Below, piece by piece: positions 1 through 7,267 of a DNA stretch of 26,060 nt. The notes beneath the pieces are model-generated. The model saw only the letters and a list, made by a program, of their open reading frames with translations. It ran no database searches and was not told the origin of the DNA. The stretch is from Myxococcales bacterium UBA5297 (GTDB taxonomy: Bacteria > Myxococcota > Myxococcia > Myxococcales > UBA5297): NCBI GenBank assembly GCA_002408385.1, contig DHSB01000004.1:77384-103443 (forward strand). The letters are read 5' to 3'. A program made the translations under genes and the position numbers. Position 1 is the first letter of the stretch. Each line of letters begins with the position of its first letter.

Positions 1-30
1 GCGAGGCCGAAGTCGAGGGGCCCGACTCCG

Positions 31-80
31 CCTGCTCCGAGCCTGTCGAGGGGCTCGGGCCGATCGGTTATCGCTCGGAA
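31..80. repeat. REP-like palindromic repeat, copy 1
   Basis: The core reads CCGAGCC-(8 nt)-GGCTCGG, a 7-bp stem, followed by a short tail ending in TATCGCTCG. A near-identical copy of the whole stretch lies at 693-742. Both copies sit just downstream of a minus-strand stop codon, as expected for REP-type extragenic elements. It may help 3'-end formation or mRNA stability; that is inference. Confidence 0.7.
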
Positions 81-99
81 GGATTTCTCGGCGCCTCTG

Positions 100-441
100 T
101 CAGGCTGCCTTGGCCCGCTCGAGCGCCTCGCGCACGTTCTCGTCGCTGAGGAGGATCTCGAACTCCTCGGGGCTGAGGAACGCGGTGCGGCGCGCCTTGA
201 GCTGGGCGATGTCGACGAGCACGCGCACCAGCGCGCCGTTCTCCTCGACGCGCTCGATGCGCACCGGGTTGCCCGCCTCTGCCTGGGCCACGATGTCGCG
301 GGCGAGCGAGCGCAGCTCTCGCGAGATGCGCAGCGCCCTGCGACCGTCGGGGTTGTCGAAGGTGGAGAAGTGGCGGTTGCGCGAGAGCCGGACCTCCGAG
401 TCGCACAGAAGCGCTACCAGCCTTTGGACGTATCCCTTCAT
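100..441 (-). CDS. hypothetical helical protein, 113 aa
   Basis: I do not recognise the family. The protein is small, soluble and charged. The N-terminal half looks helical and contains an RISRELRSLARDI stretch; a short strand-like segment (VRIERVEENGALVRVLVDI) follows, then a C-terminal helix ending in KAA. There is no signal peptide or membrane segment. I place the start at the ATG at 439-441, because it follows a GGGAG-type ribosome site and the 15 residues upstream (from 486) look non-coding. Codon use is GC-rich like its neighbours. The next gene on the same strand lies 320 bp upstream, so this is probably a separate transcript. Function unknown. Confidence 0.65.
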   Translation of the reverse strand: MKGYVQRLVALLCDSEVRLSRNRHFSTFDNPDGRRALRISRELRSLARDIVAQAEAGNPVRIERVEENGALVRVLVDIAQLKARRTAFLSPEEFEILLSDENVREALERAKAA

Positions 442-763
442 CTCTTCGACTCCCTCGCCGGGAGTGTAACAGACGCCTCGGCGCATCCGTCCGGGGCCGA
501 CGGGCGTGGCCTTCCGGAGGCGCTTCTGCGGGCTCCGACCGCCAAAAGCAGCCAGGCTCCGAGGTGTCGTCGAAGCGCTTCAAGACGCCCAATATCTGTC
601 GCGAAATCCCCCTCGCTTCCGGCCTCGCCCCCCGCTCCCCCGTAGGCTCCCGAGGAACGAGGGAGGCGGACTCGAGCGGCCTTTGACTTCGGCCTGCCCC
701 GAGCCTGTCGAGGGGCTCGGGCTGACCGGCTATCGCTCGAGGGACTGATTCTTCGACACGCCT
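442..763. other. intergenic stretch with REP-like repeat
   Basis: About 320 bases between two minus-strand genes. Apart from the palindromic repeat at 693-742 I see no gene or RNA. Short open frames here lack ribosome sites and are low-complexity Pro/Arg/Ala sequence. The promoter of the 113-residue gene should lie near its left end, but no clear -35/-10 pair is visible. Confidence 0.5.
693..742. repeat. REP-like palindromic repeat, copy 2
   Basis: Near-identical to 31-80 over about 50 bases, with the same 7-bp CCGAGCC/GGCTCGG stem and the same TATCGCTCG tail. It lies 21 bases past the stop codon of the 485-residue gene (764), the same placement as copy 1 relative to its gene. Confidence 0.7.
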
Positions 764-2221
764 TCAGGCCGCTTTCTGCGTGTAGCGGCAGGCAAGGGCG
801 CGCCCCTCCTTCGCGTCGAAGGGCAGCTTGGCGAGGTCGCCGCGTCGGCTTACCGCCGCGAAGGTGCGCTCGAGCATCTCGGTGAAGACGCGGCAGTCCT
901 CGGCGAGCCGGTTGCGGAGTACCTGCCCGGTCGGCACCGTCCGGGTCTCGCCGATGATGGCGGCGAAGCGGTCGAACGGGTCGTAATCGCCGTAGCGCAG
1001 AAGCTGGTACGAGAGGTCGCGGAAGTAGGCGACGAAGGCCTTGAGCTGAGCGAGCGCGCGCTCGCACTCCTCGACAGGCCCCTTGGCGAAGGTCTGGCCG
1101 GCCCAGTGGCAGACCTCGCGATAGGCGAACAGGTCCAGCCGCAGTCTTCGAGACTGCTCGCGGCGCGCACCCGGGCTGTCGAAGAGCGTCTCGTCGAAGC
1201 TCGAATCGAAGATCCGAGCGAGCTGCGCGATGGACTGCCGGCAGACTCCGGCCAGGCCGTCGCGGGCACGGCCGATGGCGCCCTTGGGCGGTGGGCCGAC
1301 GAAGGAGAGCTCCTCCTTGACGACGCGGTTCGCCTCGCGGCGCAGCTCCTCGGCCGCGCTGATTGCACGGGCCGACTGCTCGGACCCGAGGACCGCCAGC
1401 CGGGCCGCCAGCTCGCCCTCGATGAAGGCGGCCAGCGAGAAGGTCTCCGAACGCACCAGCGCGAGGATCACTTGGCTGCGACGGGTCGGCAGCTCCTTCG
1501 GTCCGGGCACGTAGCGCAGGTAGTGGAGCAGCCGGAAGAGGGCGAGGAAGGCTATCGAGACCGGCTTGCAGACCTTGCCCTCGAGCCCGAGCAGCAGCTC
1601 GAGGATGCGCACGTCCTTGATCCGGTCGTACTCCTGACGGAACTCGAGCGGGCGAAAGGGCTTGAAGTATTTGTTGAGCGAGATCTCGCGCAGCGCGAGC
1701 TGTCCGATGTTCGCGAACAGCTCGTAGTCGGCGTGCTCGAGCTTCTGCAGGCGCTCGATGGTCCCGCGCAGGGCGAGGAAGTCCGAGCGGATGAGAAACA
1801 GGCTCTCCTGCGGGGTGCCCTGCTCGAGCTCGGCCTCGGCCAACTCCCGGCGCACCCGCTCGTCGACGATCTGCGACTCGACGTACTTGCGGAACACGAG
1901 CCGGCGATCGCTCGGCGGGTCCAGGAGGAAGCGCGCCAGCTTGATCGCCCGGTTGATGGCGTCGCGCACCGAGCGCAGCTCGTCCATGAAGTTGCGGCCG
2001 ACGACCGCGCTCTGATCGAGCGGCAGGTTGTGGAGGTTGAAGTAGCGCTCGACGCCGCGCAGCAGCATCTCGAACTCGAAGAGGATCTCCTCGCGTCCGT
2101 CGACCGCCAGCGAGCGCAGCCAGCGCTCGCGCTCGGCGAGGTAGCCGGCGCGCAGGCGCTGGCTGTCCTTCATCAGCTCGAAGAAGAAGTCCCGCGCGAA
2201 GCGGGCGCGATCGGTCGGCAT
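764..2221 (-). CDS. conserved-looking helical protein of unknown function, 485 aa
   Basis: A long soluble protein with no signal peptide or membrane segment, rich in amphipathic helix throughout and carrying many Arg, Glu and Leu residues. It opens with a helical segment containing FARDFFFELMKDSQRLRAGY and includes aromatic-rich patches such as NKYFKPFRPLEFRQEYDR near residue 205. I see no nucleotide-binding loop, metal site or other catalytic motif, and I do not recognise the family. Coding status is supported by its length, strong third-position GC bias, the ATG at 2219-2221 and the absence of a better overlapping frame. The antisense frame 1106-2260 is a GC-bias shadow. It is transcribed divergently from the 170-residue gene at 2331. 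A scaffold or regulatory role is possible, but nothing in the sequence decides it. Confidence 0.8.
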   Translation of the reverse strand: MPTDRARFARDFFFELMKDSQRLRAGYLAERERWLRSLAVDGREEILFEFEMLLRGVERYFNLHNLPLDQSAVVGRNFMDELRSVRDAINRAIKLARFLLDPPSDRRLVFRKYVESQIVDERVRRELAEAELEQGTPQESLFLIRSDFLALRGTIERLQKLEHADYELFANIGQLALREISLNKYFKPFRPLEFRQEYDRIKDVRILELLLGLEGKVCKPVSIAFLALFRLLHYLRYVPGPKELPTRRSQVILALVRSETFSLAAFIEGELAARLAVLGSEQSARAISAAEELRREANRVVKEELSFVGPPPKGAIGRARDGLAGVCRQSIAQLARIFDSSFDETLFDSPGARREQSRRLRLDLFAYREVCHWAGQTFAKGPVEECERALAQLKAFVAYFRDLSYQLLRYGDYDPFDRFAAIIGETRTVPTGQVLRNRLAEDCRVFTEMLERTFAAVSRRGDLAKLPFDAKEGRALACRYTQKAA

Positions 2222-2312
2222 CGGACTGGCCCTGCGGACAAAGGCAGGCCGCGAGGGTAGCGCACCTTGTCGATAGGGGACAGTTCACTGCGGCCAACGC
2301 CAGCCTGACACG

Positions 2313-2322
2313 GTGCTAGAAT
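2313..2322 (+). promoter_or_regulatory. possible extended -10 promoter giving a leaderless mRNA
   Basis: TGCTAGAAT forms an extended -10 element (TGn plus TAGAAT at 2317-2322). A start site about 7 nt downstream falls within a base or two of the ATG at 2331, so the transcript would have almost no leader. No Shine-Dalgarno sequence precedes this ATG, which fits. No convincing -35 is visible. Confidence 0.4.
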
Positions 2323-2330
2323 CTCCGCCC

Positions 2331-2840
2331 ATGCCGCAGCGAGCACGTTCATCAGGCCGCCGGGACGCTCCGCAACCGCAGGAGCAGGAGAAGGCGCCCG
2401 CGGCTCCGGTTGCGCCGACGCGCGATGGGCCCGACAAGTTCCAGGACGGCCGGCGCCGCGCGCCCATCGCGCTCGATGCGCCCCGGCCCCTCGAGCCGGT
2501 CAAGCGGGCGCGGATGCTCGACCCGCGACTGATGCCGCTCGTCCCCGCTTCGGTGACGACCGATCCCTCGCGCCAGTTCCACGCGCTGCTCGGGCTGCCG
2601 CCCACCAAGGTGAAGCCTCCGGAGAAGCCGCCCGAGTCGAGCAAGGGTGGCAAGGCCGACATCGAGGCCTTGCTCGCGACCCTTTCGCCGGCGCGGGCCA
2701 AGGTGATCCGCCAGATCATCTCGGGCAGGAACACCCGGCTGCGTCGCGCGCTGCTTGCCTTCATCGAGGACGCCAAGTTCGCCCGGCTTGAGTTCGAGCA
2801 GCAGCGCCGGGCGCTCGCCGCGTTCGACCTGCGGCGCTGA
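2331..2840 (+). CDS. hypothetical protein with disordered basic N-terminus, 169 aa
   Basis: The first 100 or so residues are rich in Pro, Arg, Gln and Ala and look disordered. The last 60 form a compact helical basic segment (LATLSPARAKVIRQIISG, then helices with FIEDAKFARLEFEQQR). There is no signal peptide or membrane segment. I do not recognise the family. The start is set at the ATG at 2331 rather than the in-frame codon at 2313, because a -10 element overlaps the latter. It is divergent from the 485-residue gene, with a 109-bp shared promoter region. The positively charged C-terminal helices could bind nucleic acid or a partner protein; that is a guess. Confidence 0.65.
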   Translation: MPQRARSSGRRDAPQPQEQEKAPAAPVAPTRDGPDKFQDGRRRAPIALDAPRPLEPVKRARMLDPRLMPLVPASVTTDPSRQFHALLGLPPTKVKPPEKPPESSKGGKADIEALLATLSPARAKVIRQIISGRNTRLRRALLAFIEDAKFARLEFEQQRRALAAFDLRR

Positions 2841-2885
2841 CGGCCTTCCAGAGAGCCTGGCGAGCGAAGCCCGAAGCCTCGCAAA

Positions 2886-2921
2886 GACGCGCCTCGACAA
2901 GCTCGGGGTGAGCGGGTGGGG
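2886..2921. repeat. REP-like repeat fragment
   Basis: Contains CTCGACAAGCTCGGGGTGAG, a divergent, reverse-oriented relative of the palindromes at 31-80 and 693-742. It lies between the convergent 3' ends of the genes at 2331-2840 and 3015-3935. Confidence 0.45.
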
Positions 2922-3014
2922 TTCTTCTCGCGCATGGCAATCGAGGTGCCGCTCGAGGAGAACGCGGTGCCCAGCCCCTCGCGCGTGATCGGGCACAGCG
3001 ATTCGCCCCCGGGG

Positions 3015-3935
3015 CTATGGAGACTTGCCCCGTCCGCACAGCCGTTGGAAGCAGCAGCCGCGGCAGCGCGACGGATCCTCGTGCATCGGGAAGTCGTCCT
3101 TCACGGCGAGGTTGCGCTCCGGGTCGCGCAGCAGGGCCTTCATCGAGGAGACGCTCGAGCGGAAGAACCCGCGGAACTCCTCGAGCGCGGCCGGGGTCAC
3201 GTTCACGTCGAGCTCTTCGCCCGCGCCGAGATAGACGAGCCGGGCGAGGACCCGCTCGGGAGCCGCGCCCCACTTGGCGGCGGCGTACAGGGCATACCCC
3301 TTGACCTGTTCGCGGTCCTCGTCGCGCGGGCGGCCGGTCTTCCAATCGACGAGCACCGTCGTGCCCTCTTCGCGAAAGGCGAAGTCCGGACCGGCGAAGA
3401 CCTTGATGCCCTCGAGCTGGAAGGAGTCGATCTGGTCGATGGGCAGCCAGTCCTCGCGCGCCAGGGTGCGCGCGCGGGCGAGCCAGCGCGACGCGTAGAA
3501 GGTGCGCAGACAGCCCTCGGTGACCTCCCAGTTCGCCTTCCACTCGGCGTCCGACACCGGCAGGGCGAGCTCGTGCTCGACCAGCCCGACGATGTGCTTG
3601 GGCCGGGCGCGATACTCGCCGCGGCGGCTGCGGCGGAAGTCCTCGCGCATGCGCGTGTGGGCGCGGGCGATGAGCTGGTCGAGCGGGGGCGGATCGCCGG
3701 CGCGCGCCAACGTGAGCGCGTAGGCGATGACGTCGTGGACGACCTTTCCGGCCCACTGTTGGCGGGTCGAGAGATTCTTGAGGATGTACGCCTCGCGGAT
3801 CTCGGGCGCGGAGCTCGCCTCCCAGCCGCCCCAGGCACCGTAGTAGTGGAACCAGTAGAGGCGCCGGCACTCTTCGAACTTGCCGTGCCGCGACTTCGAC
3901 CAGGAGAACTCGTTGACCAGCTCGCGAAAGCCCAT
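3015..3935 (-). CDS. PD-(D/E)XK nuclease with 4Fe-4S site, Cas4/AddB-like
   Basis: A stand-alone RecB-family nuclease of 306 residues. The motifs are in the expected order: GKVVHDVI with H67 (the GxxxH helix), D184 in GPDFAF, the catalytic DWK at 197-199, and QxxxY at 210-214. Four cysteines frame the domain as in Cas4, AddB and Dna2: C23 near the N-terminus, and C291, C294 and C300 in the pattern CxxC-x5-C. They should hold a 4Fe-4S cluster that braces the fold. It is therefore predicted to cut or process DNA ends, probably single-stranded. There is no adjacent helicase, cas1, cas2 or repeat array, so a CRISPR role is not supported; DNA repair is more likely. The start is the ATG at 3933-3935, since the six residues upstream (from 3953) do not resemble the family. 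Confidence 0.88.
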   Translation of the reverse strand: MGFRELVNEFSWSKSRHGKFEECRRLYWFHYYGAWGGWEASSAPEIREAYILKNLSTRQQWAGKVVHDVIAYALTLARAGDPPPLDQLIARAHTRMREDFRRSRRGEYRARPKHIVGLVEHELALPVSDAEWKANWEVTEGCLRTFYASRWLARARTLAREDWLPIDQIDSFQLEGIKVFAGPDFAFREEGTTVLVDWKTGRPRDEDREQVKGYALYAAAKWGAAPERVLARLVYLGAGEELDVNVTPAALEEFRGFFRSSVSSMKALLRDPERNLAVKDDFPMHEDPSRCRGCCFQRLCGRGKSP

Positions 3936-4054
3936 GGCTTCGCATACTCGCACGGCATCTGCCCAGTCCGCACATCCAAAGCGCGCGGAACGGCTCGGCG
4001 GAGGTCGTAGTGAGGTCGCCTGAGCTCCTTTCGGCCCTGTCCAAGCTTATTGGG

Positions 4055-4125
4055 TGCAACCCGGTCATCCCGAGCGTAGAGGCGACCAGCGGGAGCCTCG
4101 GAGTCGAGGGATTCGCGAATTCGCT
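4055..4125. repeat. possible extragenic repeat
   Basis: Holds GTCATCCCGAGCGTAG and, about 35 bases on, GGAGTCGAGGGATT. This layout is typical of dispersed extragenic repeats in many GC-rich genomes. A similar mixture (GCTCAGGGTGAGCGG, GGAGTCGAAG, CGAGGGATCC) is seen at 21528-21640. It fills the gap between the nuclease start and the hydrolase stop. Confidence 0.35.
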
Positions 4126-4156
4126 TCCCAAACATGATTTGGACGAACTGCTCGCC

Positions 4157-5251
4157 CTACTTCGATCGCGGCGCTCGCTGCAGCTCGGCGAGCCAGAGCA
4201 GGCCCGCGTTGTAGATGACGTCATGGCGCCCGCTGTAGACGTGCAGCGTGATCTGGCCCGAGCTGCGATGCAGCAGCAGCGGCTTGCCGGCCTCTTCGTA
4301 GCGCGAGTCCTCGGCCGCGCCGCTGAGCTCGGCGGGAACTCGGCCCTCCCTCGAAATCCGCTCGATCTGCCTTTTCGAGAAGCGGTCCTCGCTTCGCGCG
4401 AGCGCGTTGAAGGCGGCCAGCGAGTGGGCCGGCGAGACGAGCGGATCGTCGATCCCCGCGCCGACCAGGATGCGCACGCCCTTGCCGCGTGCGCGCTCGA
4501 GGTAGCTGCTCGGGCTGCGGCGCAGGCACTCTTGGGCCGCCTCGCTGCCGGAGACCGGTTCGCCGCCGCAGGCCGCGCGGATCTCGCGGGCATAGCGCGG
4601 GTACTTGCGCCGCGTCTCCTCGTGCCACTGCGCGAGATCGAAGACCGGCACCCAGGCGACCGCGCCCGCCCACAGCTCCGGGTATCGCCCCGCCATTGTC
4701 AGCGCCATCATCGCGCCGCCCGAGTAGCCGACGAGGTAGATGCGCTCCGAATCGACGCGGGCGCGCTCGCGCGCGTAGGCGACCGCGTCGAGCACGTCGC
4801 GCACCGCGAGCTCGCTGCCCGCGGCCTCGGGGCGGTTGAAGCGGCCGCGGAAATCGGGATGGACGAAGACCCAGCCGTTGCGCACCGCCCACAACCCGTA
4901 GGGCGAGCTGGCCGGGTCGAGGTAGTTGACGCTCCAGCTATGCAGCACGACGAGCAGCGGCCGCCTCTCGGATCGCTCTTCGCCTTCCTCCGAGGAGTCG
5001 GGGGCGTAGAAGAGCGCCGGCTGCAAGCTCCCGTCGGCGCTCGAGGGGATGCGCACCTCCTTCACCTCGGGGACGACTCGTTTCCAGGCAAGCCGCGGCT
5101 TGAGCCGCTTGAGCGGAGAGGCGATGAGCGCCGTGTACGTCTTGAACTCGTCTACCGTGCGCAGGCCGGGGACCGGCGCCGCGGCCAGGGCCCCGGCGCA
5201 GGTCAACGCGGCGGCGAGAGCTCCCCAGCGCCTCGAGGCCGAGCGCCTCAT
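4157..5251 (-). CDS. secreted alpha/beta hydrolase, prolyl-oligopeptidase/esterase-like
   Basis: A serine hydrolase of 364 residues. Residues 1-25 form a signal peptide (MRRSASRRWG, then an Ala-rich core ending near AAAPV), so it acts outside the cytoplasm. The nucleophile elbow is GYSGG with Ser177. Asp269 in GAGIDDPLVS and His343 in YSGRHDVIY complete a plausible triad, and the oxyanion region is VVLHSWSVNY at 101-110. This pattern is shared by the S9 peptidase and acetyl-xylan-esterase-like branches; the substrate cannot be read from sequence. The start ATG at 5249-5251 overlaps the TGA of the acyltransferase by 4 bases (ATGA), so the two are translationally coupled. One reading is that the hydrolase trims or removes acyl groups on the glycan the partner modifies; that is inference. 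Confidence 0.85.
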   Translation of the reverse strand: MRRSASRRWGALAAALTCAGALAAAPVPGLRTVDEFKTYTALIASPLKRLKPRLAWKRVVPEVKEVRIPSSADGSLQPALFYAPDSSEEGEERSERRPLLVVLHSWSVNYLDPASSPYGLWAVRNGWVFVHPDFRGRFNRPEAAGSELAVRDVLDAVAYARERARVDSERIYLVGYSGGAMMALTMAGRYPELWAGAVAWVPVFDLAQWHEETRRKYPRYAREIRAACGGEPVSGSEAAQECLRRSPSSYLERARGKGVRILVGAGIDDPLVSPAHSLAAFNALARSEDRFSKRQIERISREGRVPAELSGAAEDSRYEEAGKPLLLHRSSGQITLHVYSGRHDVIYNAGLLWLAELQRAPRSK

Positions 5252-6300
5252 GGTACGGTCTCCCGGACAATCGGGACCCGCTTGAGCAGGAGGACTATCG
5301 CCAGCGAGGCCGCGAACACGATCGCGGCGAACAGCGGCACGCCCAGCAGCGGAGGAAGGCTCGTCTCGTCGATGCGCACGCCGAGCTGCCCGGACTTGAG
5401 CAGGTCGATGACCAGGGCGTGGACGAGGTAGACGCCGAGCGCGCTGGCACTCGCCTTGCGCAGCCAGCGATGGCCCCAGCCGTCGGGTGCGAGCGGCAGG
5501 CGGGCATTCCTGCCCAGCAGGAAGACCGCGACCGACATGAGCAGCACGTTGGCGGCGAAGTACTCGTAAAACAGCCCGTCGAAGACGCCGCCGCCATGCT
5601 GGACCGTCAGCCACCAGGTGCCCGCCGCGGTCAGCGCCCAGCCGGAGAGGAAGAGGGCGCCAAGGAGGCGCAGCCGGGGCCTGGCGAGCGGCAGGTCGCG
5701 CAGCAGAAAGCCCAGCAAGAAGTAGCCGAGATAGCGCAGCGGCGAGGTGTCGACGCTCTCGGGCGCTTCGCTCCATCCGCCGAGCTCGCCGACGAACGGC
5801 AGCACCGAGGCGACCAGCGCCCAGGTGGCGACGAGCGCCCAGGCGCCGCGCCGGCCGGTCTTGCGCAGCAGAAGCTGCAAGAGAGGCACGAGCAGATAGA
5901 GCGTAAGGATCACCGAGAAGAACCAGAGGTGGTAGTAGACCCCTCCACTGACGAGGAGCCTCGGCAGCTCGCTCGCCTCCAGGCTGCGGCCGTGGAAGAG
6001 CCGAGCCCAGAAGAAGTAGACGACGCTCCAGGCGAGGAAGGGCAGGGCAGCCTTGCGGAAGCGGGTCGCGAGGAAGCGGCCGAACGGCTGCTCGCGCCCC
6101 AACAGCAGCGCGCCGCTGAGCATCACGAAGAGCGGGACGCACCAGCGCACGGCCGAGTCGTAGGCGTTGCCGACCCACCAGCTCGCTGCGCCGGCGGTGC
6201 GATACCTCTCGAGCAGGGGCGCGGCGCTGTGGACCAGGACGGTTCCGCAGACCGCGAGGGCGCGCAGAAGGTCTGCCCAGATGAGCCGCTTGCTCTCCAT
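5248..6300 (-). CDS. acyltransferase family 3 membrane protein
   Basis: A polytopic membrane protein of 350 residues with roughly ten hydrophobic helices, typical of acyltransferase 3 proteins (OatA, WecH and NodX relatives), which move acetyl or similar groups onto cell-surface sugars. The N-terminal helix carries the family signature ADLLRALAVCGTVLVHSAAP with a conserved Arg and His. A later YYHLWFF segment matches the second conserved His region. The start is the ATG at 6298-6300; the upstream extension to 6507 is arginine/proline-rich non-coding frame. Its stop overlaps the start of the secreted hydrolase (ATGA), so they form one operon. The acceptor glycan is unknown. It lacks the extra SGNH domain that some relatives carry. 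Confidence 0.88.
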   Translation of the reverse strand: MESKRLIWADLLRALAVCGTVLVHSAAPLLERYRTAGAASWWVGNAYDSAVRWCVPLFVMLSGALLLGREQPFGRFLATRFRKAALPFLAWSVVYFFWARLFHGRSLEASELPRLLVSGGVYYHLWFFSVILTLYLLVPLLQLLLRKTGRRGAWALVATWALVASVLPFVGELGGWSEAPESVDTSPLRYLGYFLLGFLLRDLPLARPRLRLLGALFLSGWALTAAGTWWLTVQHGGGVFDGLFYEYFAANVLLMSVAVFLLGRNARLPLAPDGWGHRWLRKASASALGVYLVHALVIDLLKSGQLGVRIDETSLPPLLGVPLFAAIVFAASLAIVLLLKRVPIVRETVP

Positions 6301-6431
6301 CCGATCGGTCGAAGTGCCCGGCGCGGTGCTCCTTCGACAAGAGTAAGCGCCGCCTCTCGACCGGGGCCGAGGAGGGTTGTCGCGAGCGGCCCGAGCACGC
6401 TTGGGTGGCGGGCGGGTTCGGGGCGAAATTC

Positions 6432-6459
6432 GCCGCGGGCCCAGCCTGGGCCCGGCGGC
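6432..6459. terminator. strong GC hairpin between operons
   Basis: GCCGCGGGCCCAG pairs with CTGGGCCCGGCGGC, interrupted by one unpaired G. The perfect part is GGGCCCAG/CTGGGCCC. It lies past the stop of the arsG-like gene (6572, minus strand) and upstream of the acyltransferase. It could end arsenic-operon transcription, but no T-tract follows, so intrinsic termination is uncertain. Confidence 0.4.
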
Positions 6460-6478
6460 CGTCGCGCGAGCCGGGGAG

Positions 6479-6560
6479 GCCGCCGTCCCGGCGGGCCGTC
6501 GGTGCACGAGGCGGGCAGCGCCGCCGTCCCGGCGGCCGTCGGTGTGGGAGGCGGAAAGCG
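6479..6560. repeat. tandem 41-bp repeat with inner hairpins, two copies
   Basis: Two adjacent units begin at 6479 and 6520. Each starts with GCCGCCGTCCCGGCGG and continues CCGTCGGTG; the second lacks one G. Each contains a 6- to 7-bp stem with a TCC loop (CCGCCG-TCC-CGGCGG). The array follows the 3' end of the arsenic operon directly. Confidence 0.7.
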
Positions 6561-6571
6561 CCAGCCGCGGA

Positions 6572-7267
6572 CTAAAGCACCTCGAAGGTGTAGCTCAGCA
6601 GGTAGTAGCCGCCGATGCCGATGAAGACCAACGCAGTCACCCGCCTCATCCATCGCTCGATGAGCGTGAGCGCGTTGAACGCCTTGGAGATCCGGTTCGC
6701 CGCGAAGGCGAGGACCAACGAGCAGAAGACGACCGGCACCGCGGTGCCGACGCCGAAAATCGACGGAAGCAGGATCGCCGACTGGTGCGAGACGGCCAAA
6801 GGCACGAGGCTGCCGAAGAACAGCGCCGCCGAGACCGGGCAGAAGGTGAGCGCGAAGACCAGGCCGAGCAGGCCCGCGCCCCACAGCCCCAGTCGCTGAA
6901 CCTTCGTCTGCAGCCTGTCGAAGAGGGCCGAGCCATTGCCGGTCCAGGGCCACGGGATCACGTCGATGAGCAGGAGCCCGACGAGGAGCAACACCGGACC
7001 GAGCGCCTGGTTCAGGTTGCGCTGCAGGAACAACGACACCGACGAGATCGACAGCAGGCTCTTGACCACGACAAGCGCCACCGCGAGGTAGCCGACCGTT
7101 CGTCCGAGCGTGTAGAGCAGGCCGGCCAGGAGCACCTGGCCCGGCCGGTCCACTGTCTTGCCGACGTAGGCGATGGCCGCGATGTTGGTGGCCAGCGGGC
7201 ACGGGCTGATCGAGGTGAGGAACCCCAGCCAAAGCGCGCTGCCGGCGACCAGGAGCAGCGACTCCAT
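6572..7267 (-). CDS. arsG: ArsG-like efflux permease (CcdA/DsbD fold)
   Basis: A membrane protein of 231 residues with about six hydrophobic helices and the CcdA/DsbD-type cysteine pair: Cys23 in SPCPLATNIAAIA and Cys143 in FALTFCPVSA. This layout, next to an ArsF-like lipoprotein and an ArsR regulator, matches the ArsG branch, described as an efflux permease for trivalent aminoaromatic arsenicals. An alternative is a CcdA-like carrier of reducing power to periplasmic thioredoxins. The start is the ATG at 7265-7267, one base inside the TGA of the upstream gene (TGATG), which argues for coupled translation; a TTG codon at 7270 is less likely. It is the last gene of the arsenic operon, followed by hairpins and tandem repeats. 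Confidence 0.75.
   Translation of the reverse strand: MESLLLVAGSALWLGFLTSISPCPLATNIAAIAYVGKTVDRPGQVLLAGLLYTLGRTVGYLAVALVVVKSLLSISSVSLFLQRNLNQALGPVLLLVGLLLIDVIPWPWTGNGSALFDRLQTKVQRLGLWGAGLLGLVFALTFCPVSAALFFGSLVPLAVSHQSAILLPSIFGVGTAVPVVFCSLVLAFAANRISKAFNALTLIERWMRRVTALVFIGIGGYYLLSYTFEVL

Noticed and set aside
438..2297. Long minus-strand frame of 619 codons
   Set aside because: Arg/Pro/Ala-rich shadow of the 485-residue gene in another frame; no domain and no ribosome site.
3015..3935. CRISPR-associated Cas4
   Set aside because: No cas1, cas2 or repeat array in the window; solitary nucleases of this fold are common.
4010..5431. Plus-strand frame of 473 codons
   Set aside because: Antisense to the hydrolase; composition is that of a GC-bias shadow.
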